Source of the DNA: Lotus japonicus
Taxonomy: Eukaryota; Streptophyta; Magnoliopsida; Fabales; Fabaceae
Assembly: GCF_012489685.1 (NCBI RefSeq)
Contig: NC_080043.1
Coordinates: forward strand, 38,827,127-38,891,126
DNA length: 64,000 nucleotides
Direction of reading: 5' to 3'
Below the pieces are notes generated by a model that was not told the origin of the DNA, made no database searches, and worked only from the letters and a program-made list of their open reading frames with translations. Numbering within the stretch: the first letter of the stretch is position 1; the number at the start of each line of letters is the position of its first letter. Both the position numbers and the translations under genes were made by a program. Positions 46,737 to 59,415 of this stretch are shown in pieces.

Positions 46737-47190
46737 TATGTAATTTTTTATTTAAAGGGTTGTTTTGGAATTAAAAAAGTTAGAAAAACAAATCGGATGT
46801 ATAATGTATTATTACTTAGGGGTACAAAAATTAAGCAAACCCTTGATGGCAAATAAGACGTTTTAACCATTAAAGATTAAAATTAAATATTATTCATTTT
46901 ATCAAGTCTAAAAATATTATCTTACATTAAATGAATTCAAGTCAATGAAACTAATATAGAATATACATTATCATATATATAAAAAATAATGAAATATTAA
47001 ATAATACATTATATATATTTTTTTGAGATTAAATAATACATTATAATATATTATAATATTATAACATATAATATGAATTTATAATATTAAAATATATAAT
47101 AGAATATATTATTATAATATCAGTCATAAATAAAAATACAAGAAATCCCAAAATTAAAAAAGAAAAACAAACAAATAAATAAAAACCTTG
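46737..47190. other. AT-rich upstream region of the cysteine oxidase gene
   Basis: Very AT-rich with many TATAAT and ATATATT words, so single TATA motifs cannot be trusted. The promoter of the downstream gene probably lies here or in the first 50 bp that follow. Confidence 0.4.
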
Positions 47191-48191
47191 ATGACGTGTT
47201 GAAGAAATTTCCATCTCACGAGTCTCTCTCTCATATCATATTTGTTGTTTTTTCACCTTCCTTCCTTCTACTCTTTCCACTTCTGTTCCTCGTTTTTACC
47301 TTTGTGGCAGCGATCCCTCACTCTCTTCAACCCCTTCAATCTTCATCTAACCCTTCTCAGTTCTCCCCTCAGTCATGGGTTACGCAGGTACGGTTTTCTC
47401 TCTGCAACTTCCATCCATTTTTCTGCATCAACCATTGGTTTTGCCCGTTTTTTTCCCATCATACCCCATTTGTGTTTTCTCTTCCAAGACTTGTTTTTTA
47501 CGTGTTTGCACAATTTTTCAGCTCATATCGTTAAATGGGTCGGTCTCTATTTTCCCAAATTTTCTCTGGTTCAGTATTGTTCTGTAAAGTGTAAACCTTT
47601 CGCTATATGATTATGCATCTTTTGTTTGTGGGGAAGAAACTTGAGCGTTTTATTCATGGAATATTATAATTACATTCGATTTTGTGGGGTCAGTTTTGTT
47701 GATTGGAAGCGACAAAAGAATCAAAGGGGTTTACTTTTGATCTGTGCAAAGGTTGTGCGGTTTGTTGATTTGTTTGTAAAAAATAGTCCTTTTTTAAGGT
47801 TTCTGTGGATGTGTATTTTAGAGAAACTATAGGACAAAATGCAATTGAGTCTTAGTGTTTTGGAATGATTCGTGAGCGTCTCGAATGTGTACATTTAGAT
47901 CACAGTGATTTGCTAATTAGATTTGTGATATCTGTGACTGAAGTGAAACTCATTTGTTTCTGTCTCTGCTATCTGTCTTTCTTGTTTAATAGGCCCATAA
48001 AAAAATTACCTGTGTGGGAACATCTACAGCTATTCAGATTCATTACCCGTTGGTTTGGTTGAGACTAAAATACAGTTATTGTCCAATTGTATATCAGTCT
48101 CAATTGCAATTGATAAGCTGCTTACAAGGTGTCATCACTGTGCTGAATTTGGGGCTGTGTTCTGAGTAGATAAGTCGATACACCTTTGAAG

Positions 48192-51100
48192 ATGCCGTTT
48201 TATTTACAGAGACTTTATAGGCTATGCAAAGCGTCCTTTTCGCCTGATGGACCTGTGTCAGAAGAAGCTATCGCTAAAGTCCAGGAGAAGTTAGGTATAT
48301 TGCTTAATGCTTATTTTCCTTGTTGGTTTTTTAGTTATACGTGAATATGTTTATCTTCAACACCATAGTTTTGTTTCCATGCGTGTTAGGAATATTTAAT
48401 TTTGATTATCATGTAAATAACATGCAATTGCAAATAGACTTTTCCCCTGTCATCTCATTGACTGATCATTGTTAACTAAGGCTTTGTTTGAGAGTGTTTG
48501 AGGGAGTGAAGGGGAAGGCTTTGAGGGGAAGGGGAGGGGAGGGGAAGCCCTCCTCTTGTTTGGAAGCTCACAATTCCACTAAAACCCCCAATTTGGGGGA
48601 CCTCCACAAAATAACTAGAGGTGGGTCTTGGAGGGGTTTTGGAGGGCTTTCAAACTCAAACCCTTACCCTTTCTTTTCCCTCCCCTCCAAACTAAACTTG
48701 CAAACAAATCCTAAATGTTTGTCCAATCTAGTTTAACACATAGGTCCATTTGATGAGTTGTAATACCTATTGATGAGTAAAAACTGTGACACAAAGAGAA
48801 TAGACTGGTCTAAATAATTGATTGTTCTATACTATGTACGGAAAATTGCAAGCCTTCTCTCTTTCTCTTCTCTTTTCCTCTTCAGGCATTTGTCTTTTCA
48901 AAGGAATTCCAGGCTTAAGGTTAATTTTTGAGGCTCAGTAATGAAAGTTGTGATTAAGCTTCCTTCTATTCTTCATAAAAATTTAATACAAGTCACCATT
49001 TTCTCTTCAAAGTTTTGGTTGAACTAATTCTCCTTTTCAAAAGTGAAATAAGGGTCATGGTCATATTTATCAATCCTGGATAGCGGCGTGTAATTGCCAA
49101 CCCCAAAACTGCTATAGTGGGATGGTGCATAGCGGAATGACTGCTGTACTGACATTTTCTATATATATATAAATGCTCAAAAGTCAAGCATTTCTCAGAG
49201 TTATTATATTCATAATTAACAATCAAAATGTCATGGACTTTGAGCTAAATACATAAGTTCATAGTATCAAGAGTGTGAATTTAAGCAAGCTTAAGATTTA
49301 AAACAACAGCAAAGTTGTTTAAGAAAGAAAGACAGCAGAAGGTAAGGATGAAGAAGAGATGTGACATAAAACTTGCAGAATAGTTGAGATAACAAAGAAA
49401 AATAGCCGCAGAAGACAAAAGATGAAAACGACAGACCTGGACATGAAGAACAGGGCATGTGACTGTAAACTCAGAAAGAGGAATGGAGAGCCTGGCTGGT
49501 AGAAGAAGGACTTGGCCGGAGCAATCAATGGGTCACAAGGTAACCATGGTTTTTGTCCAAACCACTGTTAGAGATTGAACAAGGCTCTCGATACTTTCTT
49601 ACTGTCAAACTGGAAGTATGTGGGGACAAGACTATGCTCGTCAAGGGTTTTTCAGACTTTGACCCCCCTTTTTTCCCTTTTTTTTTTTCCGGGTTTTGAG
49701 GTCCCATTTGCAATTGCAGCGGGATAACACGCTAAAGGTCAATTTCCACTGCGATAGCGATCGCTAGGGCCGCGACAGTGAAGTGCGATGCAATGTAGGC
49801 CATTGCAGCGGCATATGGCCATGATGCAACGACGCGTTAGCGCAGCTATCATGCGTGATTAATAACTATGGTTACTGTTTTCTGTTTAAATTATAGGATG
49901 GTTTAAGAGAAATATAAGGTAAGTTTTGTCATGGAACTTTTGCTGTGAACTTCATTTCAATTCGTCATTTATTAGTTTTTCTTGCTTATAAAATATCAAC
50001 ATGTTACTGCACACATTAAATCAGATAAACCTTTTGAAATATGTTTTGGTACCGGTCATCTGGTTACATCCTATGTGTCACTTCTCCTCAATCTCCCAGC
50101 CATTTGTAAAATAGATCCAAAATACCTAAACTGTGCTACACCTTGGGGTATGATGTGGCCAGATTTTCATATCCAGCTGAAAAACCTTTGTGAGCTTGTG
50201 ACTTTTAATATTAAAGGTTTCTTATATATGCTCGGCTTTGGAGGCTTTGTGCAAATTTGGATATATAAGTGTAAATTTATACCAATCATTAGAAGAAAGT
50301 GGTAAGTGAAGCTAAAACAAGAGCATGTGATGATTTATACCAATCATTAAGCACTAAAGGGGAAAGGAATGCCTATGGACTTGGTAAGGCAGTGGGATAA
50401 GAAAACATACCTATTGAGGCATCGGGGGAGATTGTAGAAGAAGACATAAGATAACTCACAAAAATTGTTCCATGAAATTTTGAAGTCTATAAGCATGCTG
50501 AATGAATGAAGGAGTACATTTATTCCTATTTTTAGAAACAAAGTTGACATGCAAAACTATGCAAATTATAGAGGAACCAACCTGTTAGGTCATAGTATGA
50601 AGCTTTGGGAGAGAGTAATTGAAATTTGGAAGGAGATGATGAATACAAGAGACCCACATCACAAAAAATCAATTTGGATTATGGGGATATCAACCATGGA
50701 AGATATATACTTACTAGAAAGACCAATGGAGAGATATCGGAGCTATATACACATGGTTTTCGTAGTCATAGATTTGGGAAACACACATTGTAGATTATCT
50801 AGAGAGGTTTTGTGTTAACCTCTAGAACAGGAAGGAGTTAGAATTGCTTACTTTTGAGAAATCAAGGATATGCATGAGGGGGTCATGACTAGTGTGACGG
50901 TGTGAGAAATGAGAACACAAGGTGGAAATACTGAAGACTTACCTACAAGGCTACAAAGGTTTATCAGGAGTCTACTTTCAGCCCTCATCTTTTCATCATG
51001 GTTATTGACGTGTTTACTGAACAGATCCAAGAGACGGTGCTTCAGTGCATACTTTTTGTGATATAGTATTACTTTGAGAATCATGAAAAGAAATAAATGA

Positions 51101-54100
51101 AAAGTTAGAGACATTTAGGCAAGCATTCGAAACACACAGTTTCCCCCTGGTAAAATTGAGTGTATGGAATGTAAGTTTAGCACGAAAATTAGATATCATA
51201 CTATACCACAAGTATTGTGTTTTCAGTATCTTTGGTCCATCATACAAAATTACCAGGTGGTAAAGTGAGATGTCAACCATCCTAGTAAGGTGGATGAAAT
51301 GGAGGAAAGCTTCAGGTGTGATTTGTGATATAAAAGTACCACTCAAGCTTAAAGAATTTTTTTACGGCACAACTATAAGACCTACAATATTGTATGAGAC
51401 TGAATGTTGGGCAGTTAAACAGTCTACAAGAAAGTAAAATTAGTATTACAAAGATGAGAATGTTAGATAGATGAGTGGATACACAAGAAAAGATAGGATA
51501 AGAAATTCAGTTATTAGAGAAAATTTGATGCAACCCCATTGTTGAAAAGATGGTAGAGTCTCGTCTTAGATGGTAATGAGAAGACCCATAGTAGGATGGT
51601 TGACCAGTGATAGGATAGCCTATAGGGCTAGATGGAGACCGATAAAACCTGTAGGCTAAATCATTGAGAGATATTTAAAGATAAAAAATACAAGTTTAAA
51701 TTTAATATATGACTAAGCTTTATGGTGTCCTATTAACTATGTAGCCGACCCTACCTAGTTGGAAAAAGCTTGTGGGTTGTTGTAGTTTTTTTTATCCTGC
51801 TACATATTCATTTTTATGCCCAACTGAGATTTAACCTTTTCAACTTAATACTGTTTCAGAAAAAATCAAGCCAATAGATGTTGGTCTCGAACAGGAGGCA
51901 CAAGTGGTTCGTAATTGGTCTGCTTCAGCGCTTGAATGTAATGGGAACCATCAGCCACCAGCACCGATAAAATACTTGCATTTGCATGAATGTGACAGCT
52001 TCTCTGTATGTATTATTTTTATTCACAGTCAGCAATTTTAATAAAACCTGGTTTTTATATTGGGTACAGCTGCCTAGCTACTGAAGTTTAGTCATTAATT
52101 TTTCTCTTTATCAGATTGGAATCTTTTGTATGCCCCCATCATCTGTTATTCCTCTCCATAATCATCCTGGAATGACAGTGTTAAGCAAGCTCTTGTATGG
52201 TTCAGTGCATGTTAAATCCTATGACTGGGTCGAGTTCCCAGGCCCAACTGATCCATCTGAAGGTATGTTCTTTATGGCATTTTCAAACTTTTATGTTAAT
52301 CCTATTCTCTGTATCCTCTATCAGGGTGGACATCAAGTGTTGAGTGAGGTGACCCCTTCTTTGGCTCTGTTCTGTCCAAAGAAAGTAGCATCATTTTATA
52401 TCATCGTTCTTGAAAACAGTTTGTTCCCACCTCCAACTAGAAAAATAAAGCCAGCATGTGTGCTAAAAAATTAATTGATGATATCTGACTTATGTTGATG
52501 TTAATACATGGTCTGAAAAGTCATAAATATTATAAGCATTTAATGCTTGAATTATCTCGAAACTTTAAACTGACAGATTGGACGTCTAGTTAATGAACAA
52601 TTAAGGATAAGGGGAGTGAAAATGGACAATTCTCAGTGAAGTGTTAGATTCTTACTCCATTCCTCTCTGATAACCTTGAAGAATTGTTGTATAATTCTTA
52701 GTTAACTAAAAATGGACAATTCTTAGTTAATGAAAAAGACTTCCTCTTAAAAATTAAAGTAATTAGCTACATGAAATGTTGGAACTTCTGTGTTGCAGGC
52801 ATTGTCTTTAGGTTTTCTTCATGTGCTAGTGTTGCATCAGGCTTAGTCTTTTATCACAAAACTTTGCAACTCATGTGATTATAATTTGTATCCCATTTCA
52901 CTTATGTTAGGGCCTTCTATAGTCATATAAGAACATGATCAGCAAGTAAACAAGTTCTTATAGTATCCTAACATGGTTTTAATTCTATCACAATGAACTT
53001 AAATACCTACAATAACTGACTAATTTTAGTGTAGATATTTATTATTCAGAGTATCTTTATTCTTTGATTACTCGTTTCAAAGTGGCCATAATATGATACT
53101 CCTTTTGTTGGTGCTCTCTATCCCCCCCCGCCCACCTCTCTCTCTCTCTACCTTGCTGAAGTTTCTGTGGGCTCTCTCATATTCTTCCTGACCTTTTTGG
53201 TTTGAATAATTTCTTTTGCCATGTCATACTTGCCACTCTGATTACTAAGAAATTTGTATTCAATTTTCTTACATAGCACATGTGAATTGATGGCTTCATA
53301 GTTGCACAAAGTTTGTTATGATCTATAGCTGTAAGTGTCACAAAAAAAGTTATGTCTTTTTATGTTAATAAACACTGGTTGATTTGTTTCGGCAGTTAGA
53401 TGTTGGTTAGCCAGAACATTCATGGGCAAGTACATGATGCAATTACATATCAATTTATCTTGCTCATGGGAAAGTTTTATGTTGTCAATCTTTTTATAGG
53501 GAAATTAATTTTGACATGGTGGTGTTACTTTTAGCTGTCAAAGTTTGTACAGTACTGCATTTTTGGTCTTCATCAGTATCACTATAGACAACCAACAGAA
53601 AAATAGTCTCAATGTTACAAATATGACAATTGGAGTTAGTGGACACATGACGAGATAGGATTAGGAATGAATGCATTTAAGAAAAGGTCGGGATAGTTAT
53701 TATGGAAAAAGAAGGTAGACTATTGTCTTAGTGGTTTGGGCATATCATATGTAGAGAAGACCTATATAAGCCCCAATAAGAAGAGTATAACAGGGGGAGG
53801 GTGGTCCTATAGTTTGCTGTAGCAGGAGATTAAGAAAAACTATCGGTTAAATTATCAAGAACAATGTAGATTTAATTTGTTGGTCAATAGACATGATTTA
53901 TGATAAGACAATTGTGGCTTCATTTGATCTATTTGTCTCAACCACATCTATTGTTAAAATGCTTTTGTTGCTGAATCAGTGTAGACCATGCCTTGGTACC
54001 TAAGTTCTAGTTAAATTTCTTTGCAGTGGTCTTCTTCAGTTTTCAAATTTAGGGAACACTTACTATTTGGTTGTTTCCTTAGTATTTATTTAGGAGAGCG

Positions 54101-55721
54101 ATGCAACAAAAATTTTAACACCCTCACTTTGACGACATGATTGATATCATTTGACTTTGCATACCTAGTAATGGATTGAGCTTATGATTTCTCATGTCAA
54201 GCCCCACCTCTAGAATGAGCAGAAATGGACAAAAAAAAAGCAGTCTGCAAGCTGAATTTTGATACCATCGTGGGGAATATGTTTGATGTGCTTGCTTATG
54301 TGAATAAATTTAGGGTTACGCAAACCATTTCCGTGAAAATACTTAAGCATGTAATGTTATTTAGCATGTATTTGCATGTCTATGGGAAAAGTATTCCCTG
54401 TTTCCTCTTTTCAAAGGGTTGTCAATATGTAGACATCCTGTATCTGTCGTATTACATGCTTAGGAAAAACTGATTCTTCAAATGAAAGTCTCTTTCTTTA
54501 AGTAGAGGAAAAGTTATGTGCTCATGAAATGTTGGATATACTTTTAATTTGTCCTGCAAATGAAAGTAAAGTGAGTCAATGCCTATTGAAGTTATAATAT
54601 TCAGTGTCAAGATGTCAACCAACCTTCGTCATGGATTGAGCATGTAGATACATAGCCATTTCTCTTGATACTCAGACACCCTGCCATGTTTAATGATATT
54701 CAACCACTAGATTTGCTGCAACTATTGTAGGTATCATTCAATGCAGCATTAGATTTTTGTACCTTGCTAGGCATAAAAAATGGCTATGTTAGCTTGCAAC
54801 GGTAGATGATCAATGATTAATAATGACCAATCTGCTCATTTTACTGTTTTATTATTTTTTCTTATGCTTTCAACTTTGAGTCTGTCTTTTCCTCACTCAG
54901 GAATTGATATTTGTTAGAAATATAATATAAAATCATTCATGCATCTTCACCTAACAGTTTAAGCTTTCAGGATAGTTGGTTCATGACATGGTATTAGAGG
55001 CTCTATGATCAAGTGCTCTAGAGTTTGAGTCTTGTTGCCCCCATTATTCTAACAAAAAATTGAATTTCAGTACAAAAAATGTATGCTTGTGCATTGTCTA
55101 CTCTTCAAGTCCAGCGGACTCTTGCGTGAGGGAGCATATTAGAAATATAATTTAAAATCATTCATGTGTTTCACCTAGCAGTTTAAGCTTTTCAGATAAT
55201 TGGGTCATGATAATAATGATTAATGATTTTTATTCATTGGCTCACAACCAATTTGTTAATTGACAGCTAGAGCTGCAAAGCTTGTCAAAGATAAAGAGAT
55301 GACAGCACCAACTCGAACAACAGTTCTTTATCCTACCCTTGGAGGAAACATACACTGTTTTCGTGCCATCACTCCTTGTGCAATCTTTGACATATTATCT
55401 CCACCTTACTCTTCAGACAATGGAAGACACTGCTCTTACTTCCAGAAATCCTCAAGGAAAGATCTTCCAGGTAATTGATTTATATCTATAGCAGTTTCCT
55501 TTTTACCTGTAGACTTGTCCCTTTAGTGTCCTAAGTGATTTCATGCATGATATGTTCTGTTTATTAACCATACCATGTTGCCAACCTTCACTTGAATTGC
55601 AGAAACTCTTGAGATGAATGGAGTTACCGTCTCTGACGTGACTTGGTTGGAAGAATTTCAACCTCCTGATGAGTTTGCGATCCGGAGAGGGCTGTACAGA
55701 GGTCCAGTGATTAAAACTTGA
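48192..55721 (+). CDS. PCO: Plant cysteine oxidase, PCO4/5 type (5 exons, 239 aa)
   Basis: Exons 48192-48294, 51860-52005, 52115-52262, 55267-55470 and 55603-55721 join with GT-AG introns into 239 codons plus TGA. The protein starts [20 protein letters not shown], has the cupin strand [20 protein letters not shown] and ends [16 protein letters not shown]. Predicted iron ligands are His98 and His100 (PLHNHPG) and His162 (GNIHCF); Asp174 (AIFDIL) is the conserved nearby acid. The enzyme uses O2 to oxidise N-terminal Cys of ERF-VII and other proteins, marking them for N-degron breakdown, so it acts as an oxygen sensor. The upstream non-coding part (about 47190-48191) probably contains a leader intron beginning GTACGG near 47389. 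Introns 2 and 4 are enlarged by transposons. No lesion is seen. Confidence 0.95.
48480..48711. mobile_element. Tourist-like MITE in PCO intron 2, TSD TAA
   Basis: 232 bp with ends GGCTTTGTTTG and CAAACAAATCC (one mismatch when inverted) and TAA at 48477-48479 and 48712-48714, as in PIF/Harbinger-type elements. The arms are G-rich at the left (GGGGAAGGGGAGGGGAGG) and C-rich at the right. Confidence 0.8.
49055..49885. repeat. Unclear inverted-repeat region in PCO intron 2
   Basis: GGATAGCGGCGTGTAATTGC and similar GC-rich words near 49078 and TTGCAGCGGCATATGGCC near 49804, with GGTAACCATGG (49538) opposite CTATGGTTACTG (49868), suggest one or two degraded hAT-like repeats. No TSD could be set. 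Confidence 0.3.
50340..51796 (+). pseudogene. RTE-type LINE pseudogene in PCO intron 2
   Basis: Across many stops and shifts: [38 protein letters not shown] and LSREVLC (RT fingers and palm), then YNIV-D-MLGS-TVYKK and the RTE-type C-terminal segment with MLD and THKK-like pieces. It ends near CTAGTTGGAAAAAGCTTGTGG and GTTGTAGTTTTTTTT. The order and phrasing match plant RTE-clade elements. It has the same orientation as the gene and is far too damaged to act. Confidence 0.75.
53585..53905 (+). pseudogene. Second RTE LINE tail fragment in PCO intron 4
   Basis: Pieces corresponding to the RTE C-terminus are readable in mixed frames: a [12 protein letters not shown] segment near 53632 (the 'RWMSGHTR' region of RTE elements) and VWAYHM near 53735, followed by a RRP-like word. 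Its 5' part is absent. It is related to the longer pseudogene in intron 2. Confidence 0.55.
54912..55212 (+). mobile_element. TRIM (miniature LTR retrotransposon) in PCO intron 4
   Basis: Two LTRs of 77 and 76 bp (54912-54988 and 55137-55212) share TAGAAATATAAT, AAAATCATTCATG, CACCTA and CAGTTTAAGCTTT. TGGTATTAGAGG at 54989-55000, directly after the first LTR, is a methionine-tRNA-type primer site. GTGAGGGAGCA before the second LTR is the purine tract. The flanks ATATT and ATAAT match at 4 of 5 positions. The second LTR starts TA and ends TA, showing age. Total 301 bp, no coding capacity, about 50 bp before exon 4. Confidence 0.85.
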
Positions 55722-57918
55722 ACATTTTCTACATTGAAAAGAAAGATTTGGCTTCTTATAATTAGGTTATAACAAAGGGGATTTGTGGAATGTGCTGTCA
55801 AAATGCCAATGCAATAATTTTATTCTTTTGTTTGGCTCATGTCAGTTAGGCATTTGGGATGTACATAACAGGGCACTGTTGTAGTCTCTCTTAAGTCACT
55901 GACTCAGCTTAATGGAGTAGATTAGTTACGGAATTTTAAAATAGACCTCAATTATGATGAGTTTGGCTTGTTAAATTTTGTTTTGTTGCTGTTAACAATA
56001 AGGGAATTTTGTTTACTCTTTGCTTGTTTACCATTTGTTGTGTGCTGTGAAAACTCCCATCCCCTTACCACCCCAAATATTAGCCAACTAAAAAGGCCCA
56101 TAAGATTGAGCCATGTGTACAACCGAACCACAAAAACTAGCCATTGTTATTGTAGAGTAGGTCTTATAAATCCCATAAGACCCAAGTTTCATACCTTGCA
56201 ATTGGTTCTTAATGTACCACAATGTTTCACACCTCGACACATACTCTTGTTGGCTATGTAGTACCCTCATCACGAGTGAGTGAATTATGGGATCTCAATG
56301 TTGCTCGCTCATTTGCAGCTAAGAGACATGGTGGAAGACTCTTCGCTCAGACAAAAAAAAATCCACACTAAAATCTCACACTTCAATACTTTGCAATTGC
56401 GTTATAACACAGTTGATAAAAAAATCATATCCAGGAATAGAATTTAAGGGTTTAGAAAAATTGATAATACTTATATTGAAAAGTAAAATCAAATTTTGAA
56501 TTATGAATCTAAGTATGAAAACGAGCATTCAATAGTGAGAAGAAACGGCTGAAACATAAGGAGGACAACTTAGTAATGGAAAAGAATTTTGAAAGGACTA
56601 ATTTGTAAAATCGAGGATGGGAGACTAAATTAGAAAATCGTGATATTGAGTGATCATAAACAAGTTCAAACCTATTTAAAAAACAATCAAATCTTGTTGT
56701 GTCATTTCTTAATTCAAAATATGTTAGATGTTGTAGTTGAGTGTTATAGTTGAGATTTATAATTTCTCAAATCCCCAAGTAGGAGAAAGTTACACGCACT
56801 TCGTACTACAGATCTAGAGTTTTTTGTCCAGATGAAACTGCAGAAATTTCTTCCACCCTAGCCTGATTTACATAATCAAAATAAACTCAATTATTTGTTT
56901 TTTCCAGAATGGAATTTCTTGAGATTCTGGCTTGTAATAAAAAAATTAGCTAAACCCAATAGAACAAAACCAGCATCCATCTGAGTCAGATCACGAAGTG
57001 TACAGCTAGTGTGTTTTTTCATGCCAAATCAGCTAGTAGCCAAAATGCTTCACACATTTTTGCTCCGAAAAACATGGGCATGTGATCAATCAGCATGGCA
57101 TTATTCTCTATCTGTCTCATAATAATGAGTGATTTCTTCTCAGAAAGTTGTGTGTTTGATTTACCGTTGTGAGGCTGTGTTAGTAAATGATCTGAAAATA
57201 ACTTATGATCTGCCCTACTGACCAATCCCATGATGGTGATCGGAGCCGAACTCACCAAAACCAAAATTTGATTCATGGAATAAATATAGTTTCTAATACT
57301 GAAGATTTCTGTTTATGTTGGCGAAAGTGTCGCCGCAAAAGTAGGCACTATATGTGCAAACTCACCCAGAGACCTTGAAGCGACCTAGATAGAATCTTTG
57401 CATCCATTTGTATATTATTCTATGACTAATACAATCTCAAAGATTCCTCTAATTGGATACTAAAATCGAGAACATGCCAAAGTATACAGAAATATATACA
57501 TCAACATGGTGGAGGACTATAGTCTTAACCGGTCTATTCGACTATTTTCTTATTCATTCTTGCTTTGTTGATTAGGTCTCTCTAATCTCCATGTTATAGA
57601 GGAAGTTTTTTTCTTTTTTAAACAATGTATTTCTACACTAGAGATTAATTTCCCACTCCACAATAAGCGTATTAAATAATAGAAACTGATTAATGATTTT
57701 TTTTACATGATTTTAGAATCGAATCTCCAACCACTGGATTTAGATCCTCTCCATCCAGCTTCTCTCCATCCAAATCTGAGCCATTGATTTGGAAATTAAA
57801 ATGTCACTACTTCCAACCCACTTGGTTATTGCAGAGGAATATTTGACGATAAATAAATTCCACTAGTGGTCTCATTTATAAATATATTGCAAATAGGATT
57901 CTTTATGAGTTTAATTTT
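55722..57918. other. PCO 3' UTR and intergenic DNA
   Basis: The untranslated region probably runs to about 55950. Beyond it are short frames at 55968-56261 (plus) and 57019-57276 (minus, MNQILVLVSSAPITIMGLVS...) that I cannot assign; the latter could be a stray exon of a retroelement. No gene is supported. Confidence 0.4.
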
Positions 57919-58077
57919 GATGCACCGACGGTGTGAAGTTTTTTTACACCGTCAACCAATCAAATTTCAAGGATGTGACATGTCAATTAAAGAAATTAAA
58001 TGAAAAGAGGGATTTTCTCACATCCTTGAAATCTGATTGGTTGACGGTGTAAAAAAACTTTACACCGTCGGTGCATC
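57919..58077. mobile_element. Fold-back MITE, copy 2 (CACCGACGGTGTAAA family)
   Basis: A 159-bp near-perfect hairpin: left GATGCACCGACGGTGTGAAG and right CTTTACACCGTCGGTGCATC, with inner arms GTCAACCAATCA and TGATTGGTTGAC. This is the fuller copy of the element at 45461-45606. No certain TSD. Confidence 0.9.
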
Positions 58078-59049
58078 AAACTTTTTCTCATTCTTTATTG
58101 TTTTTCTTTTGGTTATAAAAATGGTAGAATAAAGAGAAAACACCTTCAGACTATCAAAATAAGGCGCCAACGGTATGTTGAAGAGACCAACAGATGTCTA
58201 CTTATAGATAAGAACATCATGAGATTTCCTTAAGAAGGATTGCCTACCAACTAAAATTTTAGAAGATACATGAAAATTCAAATTCTCAACTTAATTTGTG
58301 GCCAGTTATGGCAAGTAAATTCTTTATTGTTTGAAGATGTCCTTGACTCCTGATATACAATGGCGATGCTTATAAATTTCTACTATGGTTATTAGGAAAT
58401 CAATATTGAATCCATTTGCATTAATTCATCATGATATGAAAGTACCTTCAATGTATTTTATATGAGATTGTTTAAATTACTAATATTTATTTTAGATAAA
58501 ATCACTCTAACTTATATATGGTTTAATAATATATTTTAGAAAGTTCTAACTCATGATATGTGTTAAAATGTTATTGAGTATTTTAAAATTAAGAATATTT
58601 TATTCAAAATTTATTTTATGTGATTTAGACAACCTCATTTTATATTAGTAAAAGACCTTATAATTAAATGCTACCTACAAATAATACTGTATACTTTTTA
58701 ATAGGTAAATGTAAATTGTTAGTAAATTAGTCATTCTCAGAGTTCGAACACTGGACCCTTCACTCTTCACCTCACCCACTTAAGCTATCATTCGGGGACA
58801 TAATACTATATACTTACAATTTAGTGCAATTTTATCGTACTATAAAATAAAAATGCAATTATATAGTGGAACATTTTTTTTTTTGAACAGCTATAGTGGA
58901 ACATTATGTTTTTACTTATTATAAAATAAATATTTTTGTATATATTATTTAGAGTATGTTCCTTATATGCTAACTCAATTTATAATTAAGGGAATCAGTT
59001 TAATTTGTGCACTTGGTTATGATAGACGAAGCTGACAGATGCCTATCCT
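58078..59049. other. AT-rich intergenic region without a gene
   Basis: A short duplication of TATAGTGGAACATT (about 58862 and 58893) surrounds a T-run and GAACAGC, a small insertion scar. Nothing else is recognised. Confidence 0.5.
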
Positions 59050-59415
59050 GATAGATGCTTAAATTATATACACTCCCCTCTCCTCTTATTTCAAAACCTA
59101 CACATCCCTCCCCTAAGAGAATCTTAAATTACATTTTCCTCCTCTCTTATTTTAAAACCTACACTTTCTTCTCTAAAAGATAAATACATATTACATTTTA
59201 GTATATTTTATTTTAGATGAATCTTTTAATTGTTTAAATGACCATGAACAAGCCTCCAGACAAAAAATTTCTTTTCTTTATAACTATCAATGTTATCATT
59301 AACTAATTTTAAACACTTTAATCTTCTTTAGGCGAACTTTAACCCTTTAAATAATTATTTTATGGATTTCTGAACATAATATTTATTTCATCTTCAAAAT
59401 GACCTATAATTAATA

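Noticed and set aside
57019..57276. Minus-strand 85-codon frame as a possible gene
   Set aside because: No domain is recognised, there is no neighbouring exon and the sequence composition is that of a spacer.
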